A stretch of DNA of 64,000 nucleotides from JAGVSR01 sp963825555 (lineage in GTDB: Bacteria > Pseudomonadota > Alphaproteobacteria > Rhizobiales > Hyphomicrobiaceae): contig CAWGTZ010000002.1 in assembly GCA_963825555.1 (NCBI GenBank), positions 1-64,000 on the forward strand. Direction: 5' to 3'. How positions within the stretch are numbered: the first letter of the stretch is position 1; each line of letters starts with the position of its first letter. Below are positions 50,929-59,493 of the stretch, piece by piece. Both the position numbers and the translations under genes were made by a program. Under the pieces are notes generated by a model that ran no database searches, was not told the origin of the DNA, and saw only the letters and a program-made list of their open reading frames with translations.

Positions 50929-51858
50929 TTACTCGCCGACTGCGAGAGCTGCATGCGGCATATCGAACATCCGCGGCGTAACTTCGCGAACCCGCGGTGC
51001 CTGCACCACGGCCCAAGCCGTCGTGTCAGCCAGCAGAGCCTGAAGGACCAGCGAATTGAGACGATGGCCACCACGGACAGAGCGATATGCACCCAGAAGC
51101 GGAAGGCCCGAGAGGCTGAGATCGCCCACGGCATCTAGCATCTTGTGACGCACGAACTCGAGCGGATCGCGCAGACCCTCACGGTTCATGATCCGGCCAT
51201 CGCCGATGGCGACGGTATTGGTGAGATTGGCACCCAGCGCCAGACCCGCCTTCCAAAGCCGCTCCACATCCGACATGAAGCCGAAGGTGCGGGCCCGGGA
51301 CAGTTCGTTGCGGAAAATGCCGGGGCTCATCTCGAAGGCCAATCGCTGACGGCCGATGAGCGGCGTCTCGAAGTCGATCTCCAGATCGAGATGGAAACCG
51401 GAGTGCGGAGCGATCTCGCCCCAGCAGCCGCCTTCCTCAACGCGGATCGGCTTCAGAACCTTCAGGAAGCGGCGCGGAGCATTAAGTTCACGCAGCCCAG
51501 CCTCGTCGATGGCCTCCACGAACGGCGCAGAGCTGCCGTCCATGATGGGAACTTCCTTGCTGTCGATTTCGATGATGCAGTTGTCGATGGAGAGCCCGCG
51601 AAGGGCGGCGAGGAGATGCTCAACGGTCGATACCGTAACGCCGGAGCTGTCGCCAATAACTGTACAGAGAGTGAGGTTCTTGACGTTGGAAACGTGCGCG
51701 GGGATCTCGGCTAAGATGCGGCCCCGTTTGGTGACGACGAACAGAAGCCCTGTATCGACGTCCGCCGGATGAAGAGTAAGTGAAACAGGAGCCCCGCTAT
51801 GAACGCCGGTACCTTTGAGCTCGATCTCGCGGGCAATCGTCGTTTGTCGAGCGCCGAT
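50929..51858 (-). CDS. lpxC: UDP-3-O-acyl-N-acetylglucosamine deacetylase (LpxC), start codon problem
   Basis: The coding sequence for LpxC, the zinc deacetylase that commits lipid A synthesis, is complete and in one frame. It shows TIAREIELKGTGVHSGAPVS, STVEHLLAAL with the zinc histidine, GLSIDNCIIEIDSKEVPI, MDGSSAPFVEAI and FVRHKMLDAVGDLSLSG with the later zinc/catalytic residues. About 309 residues are coded from 51858. However, no ATG, GTG, TTG or CTG lies in frame between the conserved N-terminus and a TGA at 51862-51864. The natural start looks like ATG 51873, with GAGGGA about 10 bases upstream, but its fourth codon is that TGA. Either the TGA is an error or recent mutation, or an ATC/ATT start is used. 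Confidence 0.85.
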   Translation of the reverse strand: MGARQTTIAREIELKGTGVHSGAPVSLTLHPADVDTGLLFVVTKRGRILAEIPAHVSNVKNLTLCTVIGDSSGVTVSTVEHLLAALRGLSIDNCIIEIDSKEVPIMDGSSAPFVEAIDEAGLRELNAPRRFLKVLKPIRVEEGGCWGEIAPHSGFHLDLEIDFETPLIGRQRLAFEMSPGIFRNELSRARTFGFMSDVERLWKAGLALGANLTNTVAIGDGRIMNREGLRDPLEFVRHKMLDAVGDLSLSGLPLLGAYRSVRGGHRLNSLVLQALLADTTAWAVVQAPRVREVTPRMFDMPHAALAVGE

Positions 51859-52105
51859 AAATCAATTCGACATGCTGCGCCGTCCCTCGCATATCCCAGG
51901 CAGCCAATCGGCTACGTCACCGACGTCTGCCCCCCCGGATTTCGAACCACCGATCCTCTTTCCCAGTCTCTATCGCGCTCTGATCGGCGCTTAACGAGAC
52001 CCCTAAGATCGAGTGGGACCAAATCACTTTCCATGAAGACGATAACCGTCGCTCCGGGATGCTACAAATCACGCTTTCTTACATTGTGTTACCACGTAGA
52101 AAACG

Positions 52106-52122
52106 TTCTCCAATAAGGAGAA
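52106..52122 (-). terminator. terminator at the end of the ftsZ transcript
   Basis: TTCTCC-AATAA-GGAGAA is a perfect 6-base stem, 26 bases beyond the ftsZ stop. On the minus strand it is followed by CGTTTTC. It suggests that dcw transcription largely ends after ftsZ and that lpxC has its own promoter in 51874-52105. Confidence 0.5.
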
Positions 52123-52147
52123 ATCGGCGCTTCGAAGGCTTGTCAAG

Positions 52148-53854
52148 CTAGCGCCGTGACTTGCTGAAAAACACAGGCAAGTCGGGCTTTTCTGGGCGTT
52201 TTGCAGGATCGCCCTCTGCCCCTGGACGCTGGGCGCGTCCATCCTGCTCTCCGGCAGGGGCACGACCCGCGTGAGGCCCCTTGGAAGCTGCATGAAGATG
52301 CGAATCAGTCCGTTCGCCGCGCGAATCACTTTCGCGTCGGCCGAGCCCCGCGATTCGATCAAAAAAGCCTCTGCGGCGGGGTTCGGCTGGCGGCTGCGGC
52401 GCGGAGCCATGTGGCCGCGCCGGAGGGGTGCCCGGCTGGGTCTTGGCGTAGTACTCGCGCTGCCCGATGGGCGGAAAATCCTCCACATCCGGCATTCGCC
52501 GCGGCGCCCGGCGGACTTCCGCAGGCGCTGCGGGCCGGAATTCTTCCTGGGTTGGGGCCGGAGCCATCTGTGGCGTGCCAAAAGCAGCCGCGGAGGGGGG
52601 ATATTTCGGCTGAGCAAACGCGCCAGGCTGCATTTCGGTGATCTCGACACCGTCGGGGCCATGCCAGCTTTGTGAGCCGGGAACCGGCGGCGGCTGCGGA
52701 TGGGGACCGACTTGGCCTTCGGATGCCTGGGTCGAGCCCGATTCCCGCAGAGCTTCAGCCAGAATATCATGCTCCCGCGATGCCGGCGCCGCAGCAGGCG
52801 CGGGTGCGCCGGGCGCGGTTGTCGGCAAGAAGGGGCGCGACCCGGCCAAGGCCGGGGGCTGCGGAGCTGCTATCGAGAATGCCGCTTCCGTCGCACGCGC
52901 CATTCCCGAGGCCACGATGGACACGCGAACCCGATCGTCCAACGTAGGATCGTATGTTGCACCAACGATGATATTGGCTTCCGGATCGACTTCCTGGCGC
53001 ACGCGCGTGGCGGCCTCGTCGACTTCGTAGAGCGTGAGGTTGGACCCGCCCGAGATGGACAGGAGCAGGCCTTTCGCACCCGAGAGCGTGACATCGTCGA
53101 GCAGCGGATTGGAGATCGCCTCTTCGGCAGCGCGGATGGCGCGCTGGTCGCCCTCGGCCTCGCCGGTGCCCATCATCGCGCTGCCCATGCCCATCATCAC
53201 GGTGCGCACATCGGCAAAATCAAGATTGATAAGACCTTCCTTCACGATGAGGTCGACGATGCAGGCGACGCCCGAATAGAGTACCTGATCGGCAAGAACG
53301 AAGGCTTCCGCAAATGTGGTGCGATCGCTGGCGATGCGGAACAGGTTCTGGTTGGGTATGACAATCAGCGTGTCGACGTGCTTCTTCAGCTCCGCGATGC
53401 CGGCCTCCGCGATGCGCATGCGACGCGAGCCTTCGAACTGGAACGGCTTCGTCACCACCGCAACGGTGAGAATGCCCATTTCCTTCGCCGAGCGTGCAAT
53501 GACTGCCGCCGCGCCCGTACCCGTGCCGCCGCCCATGCCGGCCGCAACAAACACCATGTGCGACCCTGCAACGACCGTGCGGATGTCCTCGATCGCCTCT
53601 TCGGCGGCCGCTTCGCCGATCTCCGGTCGCGAGCCCGCGCCCAGCCCTTCCGTCAGCTTGGCGCCCAATTGAAGCTTATATCCGGCCTGCGACGCGGCGA
53701 GGGCCTGAGCGTCGGTGTTGGCCACCACGAATTCAACGCCATCCAGATTGGCGTCGATCATGTTGTTGATCGCGTTGCAGCCCGCTCCTCCCACACCCAC
53801 CACGGTGATGCGGGGACGAAGTTCGGTCACGTTCGGCGACTTGTTGTCGGTCAT
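52148..53854 (-). CDS. ftsZ: FtsZ, tubulin-like cell division protein
   Basis: The protein has 568 residues from ATG 53854, which has GAGGGC upstream. It polymerises with GTP into the Z ring. Motifs are RITVVGVGGAGCNAINNMI, VVANTDAQAL, GAGSRPEIGEAAAEE, the tubulin signature GMGGGTGTGAAAVIA, the T7 loop region INLDFADVR, and VDPEANIIVGA. After residue 320 comes a long Pro/Ala/Gln-rich linker of over 200 residues, as in Rhizobiales. The C-terminal peptide reads KPDLPVFFSKSRR, a variant of the usual D-(I/L)-P-x-F-L-R-R that binds FtsA and other partners. It follows ftsA by 70 bases. Confidence 0.96.
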   Translation of the reverse strand: MTDNKSPNVTELRPRITVVGVGGAGCNAINNMIDANLDGVEFVVANTDAQALAASQAGYKLQLGAKLTEGLGAGSRPEIGEAAAEEAIEDIRTVVAGSHMVFVAAGMGGGTGTGAAAVIARSAKEMGILTVAVVTKPFQFEGSRRMRIAEAGIAELKKHVDTLIVIPNQNLFRIASDRTTFAEAFVLADQVLYSGVACIVDLIVKEGLINLDFADVRTVMMGMGSAMMGTGEAEGDQRAIRAAEEAISNPLLDDVTLSGAKGLLLSISGGSNLTLYEVDEAATRVRQEVDPEANIIVGATYDPTLDDRVRVSIVASGMARATEAAFSIAAPQPPALAGSRPFLPTTAPGAPAPAAAPASREHDILAEALRESGSTQASEGQVGPHPQPPPVPGSQSWHGPDGVEITEMQPGAFAQPKYPPSAAAFGTPQMAPAPTQEEFRPAAPAEVRRAPRRMPDVEDFPPIGQREYYAKTQPGTPPARPHGSAPQPPAEPRRRGFFDRIAGLGRRESDSRGERTDSHLHAASKGPHAGRAPAGEQDGRAQRPGAEGDPAKRPEKPDLPVFFSKSRR

Positions 53855-53924
53855 CTTGCCCTCGGTCTCGCCAGAAGGAACGTCAAGCAGCCGGTCTTTG
53901 TTCCCGTCCGCCGTCGGTTTCCCC

Positions 53925-55178
53925 TCAAAAGCCGTCCATGAGCCACTGCCCGACCTGACCGAAATAACCACCCTTTATTTTCTGGGTCGTCGGCAAGATC
54001 TGAGCGGCGCTCTCGGCACCTGCGTTCAACACGCCAACCGCGCCGGCGAACGCCGCCGACGATAATACTGGAGGCAGACCCGACACTGGGTTGGGTCTCC
54101 CCTCGCGCACGGACCGCTTGAAGATGCCTTCGGCGAAGGACTGAAGTCCGGGAATCTCGCTCGCGCCGCCACAGATCACGATCCGGGCGATGGAGCCGTT
54201 GAGAAGCCCGGCGTTCGCCAGTCGCTCGCGAACGAGCTGCAGCAAGCCGACCATGCGCGTCTGGATGATCCGGGCCAGATCAGCCTTCGTCGTTCTCTGC
54301 TCGGCCCCCTCACCCTCACCGCTGACGGCATGGATGAAAAGGTCGTGCTGATCCGACTGCGCAGTGACGACTGTGCCATAAAGCGTTTTGATTCGCTCGG
54401 CTTCTTCAAGTGGCGTGCGCAACGCATGCACAATATCGAGCGTCACATGCCCGCCGCCGATTGCCACAGTGTCGGTGAAGAGTGCGTGCCCGTCCTGAAA
54501 AGCGGCCATTCCCGTCACGCCGGCCCCGATGTCCAGTACGATGACACCGGCGCGACGCTCATCCTCGCTTGTTACGGCGAGCCCGCTGGCCAGAGGGCCC
54601 GGCACGAGCCGCCCCGGTGCGAGATAGCATCGCCCGAGAGTGTGGCTCAGGTTGCTGATAGCAGGCTGGTCTGCGGTTACAGCCAGAACATGGGCCGCCA
54701 GCCGCGAGGCCTCGAGTTCAAGTGGCTCGCGGGTCGCCTCAGCCCCATCGATCAGGTAACCCAATTCGGCCAGATGCAGCAGCCGGCGTCCGCCGCGCTC
54801 GGCATAGGCCCGTCCGGCCTCAGCTATGCGATCCAGGCTGTCGCGCCCGACAGTGCCGGACCCCACCGGTGTGCTGACCTGGAATATATGGGACTCCAGC
54901 CGCCCGCCGTTGATGGCCACGTCAATCTCGGATAGCCGCACGCCTGCCATCCGCTCGGCCTCTGCAATGGCGGAGCGGATCGAGTTCTCGGCGGCGGCCA
55001 GATCCACGATCAGCCCCGACTTGATGCCTCGGGAAGGGACGAGACCAACGCCGGCAATGCGCACGGGACGGCCATGCGGGTCGACGAGAGCAATAAGACA
55101 GACGGTTTTGAAGCTGCCGGCATCGAGGACAGCACGCAGGCGGTTGGAAGGTCGAGGGCGACGATCAGCAGGGCTCAT
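53925..55178 (-). CDS. ftsA: FtsA, actin-like cell division protein
   Basis: The protein has 417 residues from ATG 55178. It anchors FtsZ to the membrane. Actin-type ATPase blocks are AVLDAGSFKTVCLIALVD, VIVLDIGAGVTGMAAFQDGH and IARIVICGGASEIPGLQSFA. The SHS2/1C insertion lies near VDLAAAENSIRSAIAEAERM. The C-terminus ends in an amphipathic stretch (KGGYFGQVGQWLMDGF) that serves as the membrane-targeting sequence. The ftsQ stop is eight bases upstream. Longer frames upstream (to 55451) are inside ftsQ and not protein-like. Confidence 0.95.
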   Translation of the reverse strand: MSPADRRPRPSNRLRAVLDAGSFKTVCLIALVDPHGRPVRIAGVGLVPSRGIKSGLIVDLAAAENSIRSAIAEAERMAGVRLSEIDVAINGGRLESHIFQVSTPVGSGTVGRDSLDRIAEAGRAYAERGGRRLLHLAELGYLIDGAEATREPLELEASRLAAHVLAVTADQPAISNLSHTLGRCYLAPGRLVPGPLASGLAVTSEDERRAGVIVLDIGAGVTGMAAFQDGHALFTDTVAIGGGHVTLDIVHALRTPLEEAERIKTLYGTVVTAQSDQHDLFIHAVSGEGEGAEQRTTKADLARIIQTRMVGLLQLVRERLANAGLLNGSIARIVICGGASEIPGLQSFAEGIFKRSVREGRPNPVSGLPPVLSSAAFAGAVGVLNAGAESAAQILPTTQKIKGGYFGQVGQWLMDGF

Positions 55179-55186
55179 GGGGCGCC

Positions 55187-56116
55187 TCACCTGCCGCTGC
55201 CGGCAGAAGCGCCGGCCGACCGCACGGCGATGCGGCTCGGCGAACGCAAGTCGACGATCGGAGCCGGCACGGTCATCAAAGTTTGAAGTTGGGGTTCGGC
55301 CGCAAGCCTCGCCAGCGCGGAAACCTCGCTGTCCGCCGGCAAATGAATACGTCCGCCACCGGCAAGCTCCAGAGTCCAGCGCCGCTTGCCCACGCGAGTT
55401 GCACGCTCCACGCGAGCCTTGATGTCGGGATGGCGATCCAGCGCCGTCCACAGGGAGGCCGCAGCGGCATTGGCTCCTTCTCCGGCGACACGGGGAAGGT
55501 CAAGCGGCGAATTCAGGCCCACCGTCCCCAGGACACGACCCGTCCCATCGATGAGGTCGGCGCCCTGGCCGCGCTCCCAGATCGCAGACGGGCGGCGTTC
55601 GGAAACACGAATGGCGAGCTGCCCGGGCCAGACCCTCGTGATCTCGACCGATTGCACCCAGGGAAGTTGCTCGAAGCGCTTGCGGATTGCATCCGGATCG
55701 AAACTCGCCAGCGAGCGGGCGGATTTAAGATCGAGTGCGTCGAAGAGTTCGTTTTCTTTCGTGAAGTGTTGGCCGGTCAGCGAGACCTGCTCGATGCCAA
55801 AACCAAGAAGCGTCGCGATGCGATCGCGATCGAAGGCGCCCACCGTGGCATTGCCATGCAGGAAAACCGCGAGCAGCCCTGTCGTCAAAAGCAGTGCGGC
55901 GCCTAGACCAATGCGGCGGGTCCATACATGGCCGCGCGTTGTCGTTGGGCGGTGTTCGTTGCGGGTTCCGCAAGCCCGGGTCGGGTCGTAGGCGACACCG
56001 AAGTCGAAGGAAGGGGAAGGAGCCGTAGAGGGGCGGGGCTGGAGCGCCCCGGGCGCCCGCCATGTTGTATCCAGATACCGGCCTACCTCTGGCAACTCGA
56101 GTCCTCTGTGATCCAT
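55187..56116 (-). CDS. ftsQ: FtsQ, divisome membrane protein
   Basis: The protein has about 309 residues. A long cytoplasmic N-terminus leads to one membrane helix (RIGLGAALLLTTGLLAVFLH). The periplasmic POTRA domain follows (IEQVSLTGQHFTKENELFDA, DPDAIRKRFEQLPWVQSVEI, TRVWPGQLAIRVSERRPSA) and then the FtsQ beta domain (DLIDGTGRVLGTVGLNSPLD). It links early and late division proteins. The start is uncertain: ATG 56116 overlaps the end of ddl by 34 bases, and a TTG shortly after is an alternative. The weak conservation of the first 80 residues is normal for this family. Confidence 0.9.
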   Translation of the reverse strand: MDHRGLELPEVGRYLDTTWRAPGALQPRPSTAPSPSFDFGVAYDPTRACGTRNEHRPTTTRGHVWTRRIGLGAALLLTTGLLAVFLHGNATVGAFDRDRIATLLGFGIEQVSLTGQHFTKENELFDALDLKSARSLASFDPDAIRKRFEQLPWVQSVEITRVWPGQLAIRVSERRPSAIWERGQGADLIDGTGRVLGTVGLNSPLDLPRVAGEGANAAAASLWTALDRHPDIKARVERATRVGKRRWTLELAGGGRIHLPADSEVSALARLAAEPQLQTLMTVPAPIVDLRSPSRIAVRSAGASAGSGR

Positions 56117-57033
56117 CTGACCAGTTCGCCGAAACTCCACCCGGCGTATTGCGCCAACTCCGGCACCAGCGACGTGCCCGTCATGCCTGGCTGGGTGTTG
56201 ACCTCCAGGCAGATGAGTTGGCCTGAGCCACCCGGAGTGTCGTCGTAACGAAAGTCGGCGCGCGACACGCCCCGGCACCCCAGGGCCTGATGCGCCAATC
56301 CCGTGTATTTCCGGACCAACTGGTAAACATCCGGTAAAACTTTGGCCGGAAGCTCGTGGATAGACCCGCCCGGCGCGTACTTGGCTTCGAAATCGTAGAA
56401 GACGAGGCCCTCCTTCGGCTTGATCTCGATGACTTCGGTCACGAAATCGCCGATCACGGCGCAGGTGAGTTCACGCCCCGCCACATAGCGCTCGACCATG
56501 ATCACGTCGTCGGGCGCTCCGTCCGCGAGAATCGCGCGGCCGGGATCGTTCATGCCCGGGCGGATAATGAGCACCCCGACGCTCGATCCTTCGTCAACGG
56601 GCTTCACCACGTAGGGCGGCGGCAAGACGTGGGCCTTGGCCGCCTCCGCGCGCGTCACGACGCGGGCTTCCGCCACCGGAACGCCCGCGGGCTTCATAAC
56701 GGCCTTGGCGCGCTCCTTGTGCATTGCCAGTGCCGAAGCGAGCACGCCGGAGTGCGTGTAGGGGATCTGCATGCATTCCAGGATGCCTTGGATGCAGCCG
56801 TCCTCGCCGAAGCGGCCGTGCAGCGCGTTAAAGGCAACGTCGGGTTTCAACTCGGCCAGCCGGGCGGCGATTTCGCGGTCCACGTCGACGCGCGTTACGC
56901 GATAACCCTCGCCTTCGAGGGCGTCGGCGACCGCGGCGCCCGACTTCAGACTGATCGGCCGCTCGGCTGACCATCCACCCATCAAGACGGCGACATGGTC
57001 CCGCGTGCGGCGGGGAGCAGCGGGGAGCTTCAT
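56083..57033 (-). CDS. ddl: D-alanine--D-alanine ligase
   Basis: The protein has 316 residues with the ATP-grasp fold. It joins two D-alanines for peptidoglycan. Signatures are VAVLMGGWSAERPISLKSG (Ddl N-terminal motif), VAFNALHGRFGEDGCIQGIL, PPYVVKPVDEGSSVGVLII, the metal-binding SRADFRYDD and CLEVNTQPGMTGTSLVPELA. It overlaps murB by four bases (ATGA) and runs into ftsQ, so the genes are tightly coupled. Confidence 0.96.
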   Translation of the reverse strand: MKLPAAPRRTRDHVAVLMGGWSAERPISLKSGAAVADALEGEGYRVTRVDVDREIAARLAELKPDVAFNALHGRFGEDGCIQGILECMQIPYTHSGVLASALAMHKERAKAVMKPAGVPVAEARVVTRAEAAKAHVLPPPYVVKPVDEGSSVGVLIIRPGMNDPGRAILADGAPDDVIMVERYVAGRELTCAVIGDFVTEVIEIKPKEGLVFYDFEAKYAPGGSIHELPAKVLPDVYQLVRKYTGLAHQALGCRGVSRADFRYDDTPGGSGQLICLEVNTQPGMTGTSLVPELAQYAGWSFGELVRWITEDSSCQR

Positions 57034-57995
57034 TGGGATTTCTCCGCGACGGCGAGCGCCTCACCCGTGGGCCGGCCTTCTCTCGGCTCGCCAAGACGGA
57101 TGATCTCCCACTCCAGCGCCACGCCGGACGTCGCCTTCACCCGCGCACGCACCGTCTCACCCAGCGTTTCGACGTCCTCGCCGGAGGCCTGGCTGTCGTT
57201 GATGAGAAAGTTACAGTGCATGTCGGAGACCTTGGCACCGCCGACGCGAAAACCGCGGCAGCCAGCTGCGTCGACAAGCTTCCAGGCGCTATGCCCGGGT
57301 GGATTCTTGAACGTCGAACCGCCCGTACGTTCGCGCACCGGCTGGTTTTTCTCGCGATACTCCGCAACCTCGTCCATCTCCTTCTGGATCTCGTCCGGGT
57401 TGCCGGGCTTTCCCTCGAACGTCGCTTGCGTGAAGATCCAGTCGGCGGGAATTCCGCAATGCCGGTAAGTGAACTTCATATCGGCGAGCGAAAGCACATG
57501 GATGTTGCCCTGCCGGTCGACGGCGCGCGCACTCACGAGCACGTCCTTGGTTTCCTTTCCATGTGCGCCGGCATTCATACGCAGGGCACCGCCGATGGAA
57601 CCGGGGATTCCGCGATAGAACGACAGCCCCGCGATGCCTGCCTCGGCAGCCGCGCGCGCAACCTTCACGTCCGGCACAGCGGTGCCGGCGGAAAGGCGCA
57701 TGCCTTCAGTCGTGATTTCGTTGAACCCGCGCCCAAGCCGGATGACCACACCCGGTACACCGCCGTCGCGCACGAGAAGGTTCGAGCCCAGACCGATCAC
57801 GAACACGGGAACGTCCGGCCCGATGTGCTTAAGGAAATAGGCAAGATCGGCCTCGTCCGCCGGCGCCAGGAGAACCTGCGCCGGGCCGCCCACACGGAAC
57901 CACGTGATATCGGACAGCGGCGCATTCGCCGTCAGGCGGCCGCGCAGATCCGGCATCTGCGCCTTCAGGTCGGCCGTAATGTCGGGGTAGCTCAT
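57030..57995 (-). CDS. murB: UDP-N-acetylenolpyruvoylglucosamine reductase
   Basis: The protein has 321 residues, a FAD enzyme making UDP-MurNAc. It shows TWFRVGGPAQVLLAPADEAD, VIGLGSNLLVRDGGVPGVVI (FAD phosphate binding), FYRGIPGSIGGALRMNAGAH, FTYRHCGIPADWIFTQATF, the catalytic serine region RTGGSTFKNPPGHSAWKLVD, and GFRVGGAKVSDMHCNFLIN. The start ATG 57995 follows the murC stop by 27 bases, and the end overlaps ddl. It is the expected length for the type without the extra C-terminal insertion. Confidence 0.95.
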   Translation of the reverse strand: MSYPDITADLKAQMPDLRGRLTANAPLSDITWFRVGGPAQVLLAPADEADLAYFLKHIGPDVPVFVIGLGSNLLVRDGGVPGVVIRLGRGFNEITTEGMRLSAGTAVPDVKVARAAAEAGIAGLSFYRGIPGSIGGALRMNAGAHGKETKDVLVSARAVDRQGNIHVLSLADMKFTYRHCGIPADWIFTQATFEGKPGNPDEIQKEMDEVAEYREKNQPVRERTGGSTFKNPPGHSAWKLVDAAGCRGFRVGGAKVSDMHCNFLINDSQASGEDVETLGETVRARVKATSGVALEWEIIRLGEPREGRPTGEALAVAEKSQ

Positions 57996-58022
57996 GTCAG
58001 GGCCTTGCTGGCAGAAGTGGCG

Positions 58023-59444
58023 CTATTCGGCGGCCTGCGCCGAAAGCCATGAGGGCAACGCGGCAGCCCATTCCGTCGAGATGCCGGCACCAAGGCAGAC
58101 CACCATGTCGCCGGGACGGCCATAGCGGCGCAGCAGCGGCACGATATCCAGCGGGTGATCGACTGATGTGACGGCACGCTGCCCCGTCGAACGGATACCC
58201 TCTGCAAGCGAATGCTGGTCGATCCCTTCGATCGGCACTTCGCCCGCGGAATAGAGCGGCGCGACGATTACGCTGTCTGCATCGCGGAAGCAGGCACAGA
58301 AGTCACCGAATAGATCGCGTACGCGCGTGTAGCGGTGGGGTTCGACAATGGCGATGACACGGCCTTTCGCGCCGGCGCGAGCCGCCTGGAGCACGGCGGC
58401 GATCTCGATGGGATGATGGCCATAGTCATCGTAGATCTGGATTCCGTTCCACTGCCCCGTCGGCTGGAAGCGTCGCTTGACGCCGGAGAATTCTTTGAGC
58501 CCTGTGCGGATCACGTCGTCGGAAATACCGGCTTCCGCCGCAACCGCGATCGCCGCCAGCGCGTTGAGCGCATTGTGATGTCCCGGAACGGGCACGGCCC
58601 AGCCGCTGATCATGCGCGCTCCGCCCTTCACCCGTGACGACAATTCCGCATCGAAGATGGTTGTGAAACCTTCCTGCTTCGATGCGACCAGCCGAAGATC
58701 GGCACCCTCCGAGACGCCGTATGTGAGAAGCCGGCGCCCGTCACGGCGAAGGTCCAACCGGTCAATCATGCTGCGCACCACGGGGTGGTCGATGCAGGTG
58801 ACCGCCAGTCCATAAAAAGGAATGTTGCGATAAAAGGCTTCATATTCGCGGTGCATGTTCTCGACCGTCTTGAAGTAGTCGAGGTGTTCGGGATCGATGT
58901 TTGTGACGATGCCGATTTCTGTGGGAAGGCGAACGAAGGTGCCGTCGCTCTCGTCCGCCTCGACGATCATCCAATCGCCCTTGCCAAGCCGCGCGTTGGA
59001 ACCCCAGGCATTGATGATGCCGCCTGTGATGACGGTCGGATCGAGCGCCGCTTTCTCGAAAATCGTCGACACGAGCGATGTCGTGGTCGTCTTACCGTGC
59101 GTGCCCGTCACCGAGACGGTCGCATAGAGGCGCATAAGCTCCGCCAGCATCTCGGCGCGGCGGATGATGGGAAGTCCCCTCTGGCGTGCCGCCATGAGTT
59201 CGGGATTGTCGCGCTTCACTGCGGTCGAGATGACGACGTTGCGCGCGCCTACGAGGTTGACCGCATTGTGCCCGATGAATACGCGCACGCCCTTGGCCCG
59301 CAGACGGCGCACATTGGCGCTTTCCTTCTGATCGCTGCCCTGAACCGCGAAGCCCTTCGCAAGCAGGATCTCGGCAATGGCGCTCATGCCGATGCCACCG
59401 ATGCCGATGATGTGGAAGGTGCCTGCCTCGCGGGGGATTTGCAT
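58023..59444 (-). CDS. murC: UDP-N-acetylmuramate--L-alanine ligase
   Basis: The protein has 473 residues from ATG 59444 (an ATG four codons earlier is possible). It adds L-alanine to UDP-MurNAc. Features are FHIIGIGGIGMSAIAEILLA, GSDQKESANVRRLRAKGVRV, the ATP-binding loop VTGTHGKTTTTSLV, EADESDGTF, NIDPEHLDYF, PGHHNALNALAAIAVAAEAG and YDDYGHHPIEIAAVLQAARA. It is one step of the Mur ligase series and lies between murG and murB as usual. Confidence 0.96.
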   Translation of the reverse strand: MQIPREAGTFHIIGIGGIGMSAIAEILLAKGFAVQGSDQKESANVRRLRAKGVRVFIGHNAVNLVGARNVVISTAVKRDNPELMAARQRGLPIIRRAEMLAELMRLYATVSVTGTHGKTTTTSLVSTIFEKAALDPTVITGGIINAWGSNARLGKGDWMIVEADESDGTFVRLPTEIGIVTNIDPEHLDYFKTVENMHREYEAFYRNIPFYGLAVTCIDHPVVRSMIDRLDLRRDGRRLLTYGVSEGADLRLVASKQEGFTTIFDAELSSRVKGGARMISGWAVPVPGHHNALNALAAIAVAAEAGISDDVIRTGLKEFSGVKRRFQPTGQWNGIQIYDDYGHHPIEIAAVLQAARAGAKGRVIAIVEPHRYTRVRDLFGDFCACFRDADSVIVAPLYSAGEVPIEGIDQHSLAEGIRSTGQRAVTSVDHPLDIVPLLRRYGRPGDMVVCLGAGISTEWAAALPSWLSAQAAE

Positions 59445-59493
59445 CGCGTGTCTCAAGGTCCCGTCATACGTTTCACTAGGCCGTCGCGTCTGC

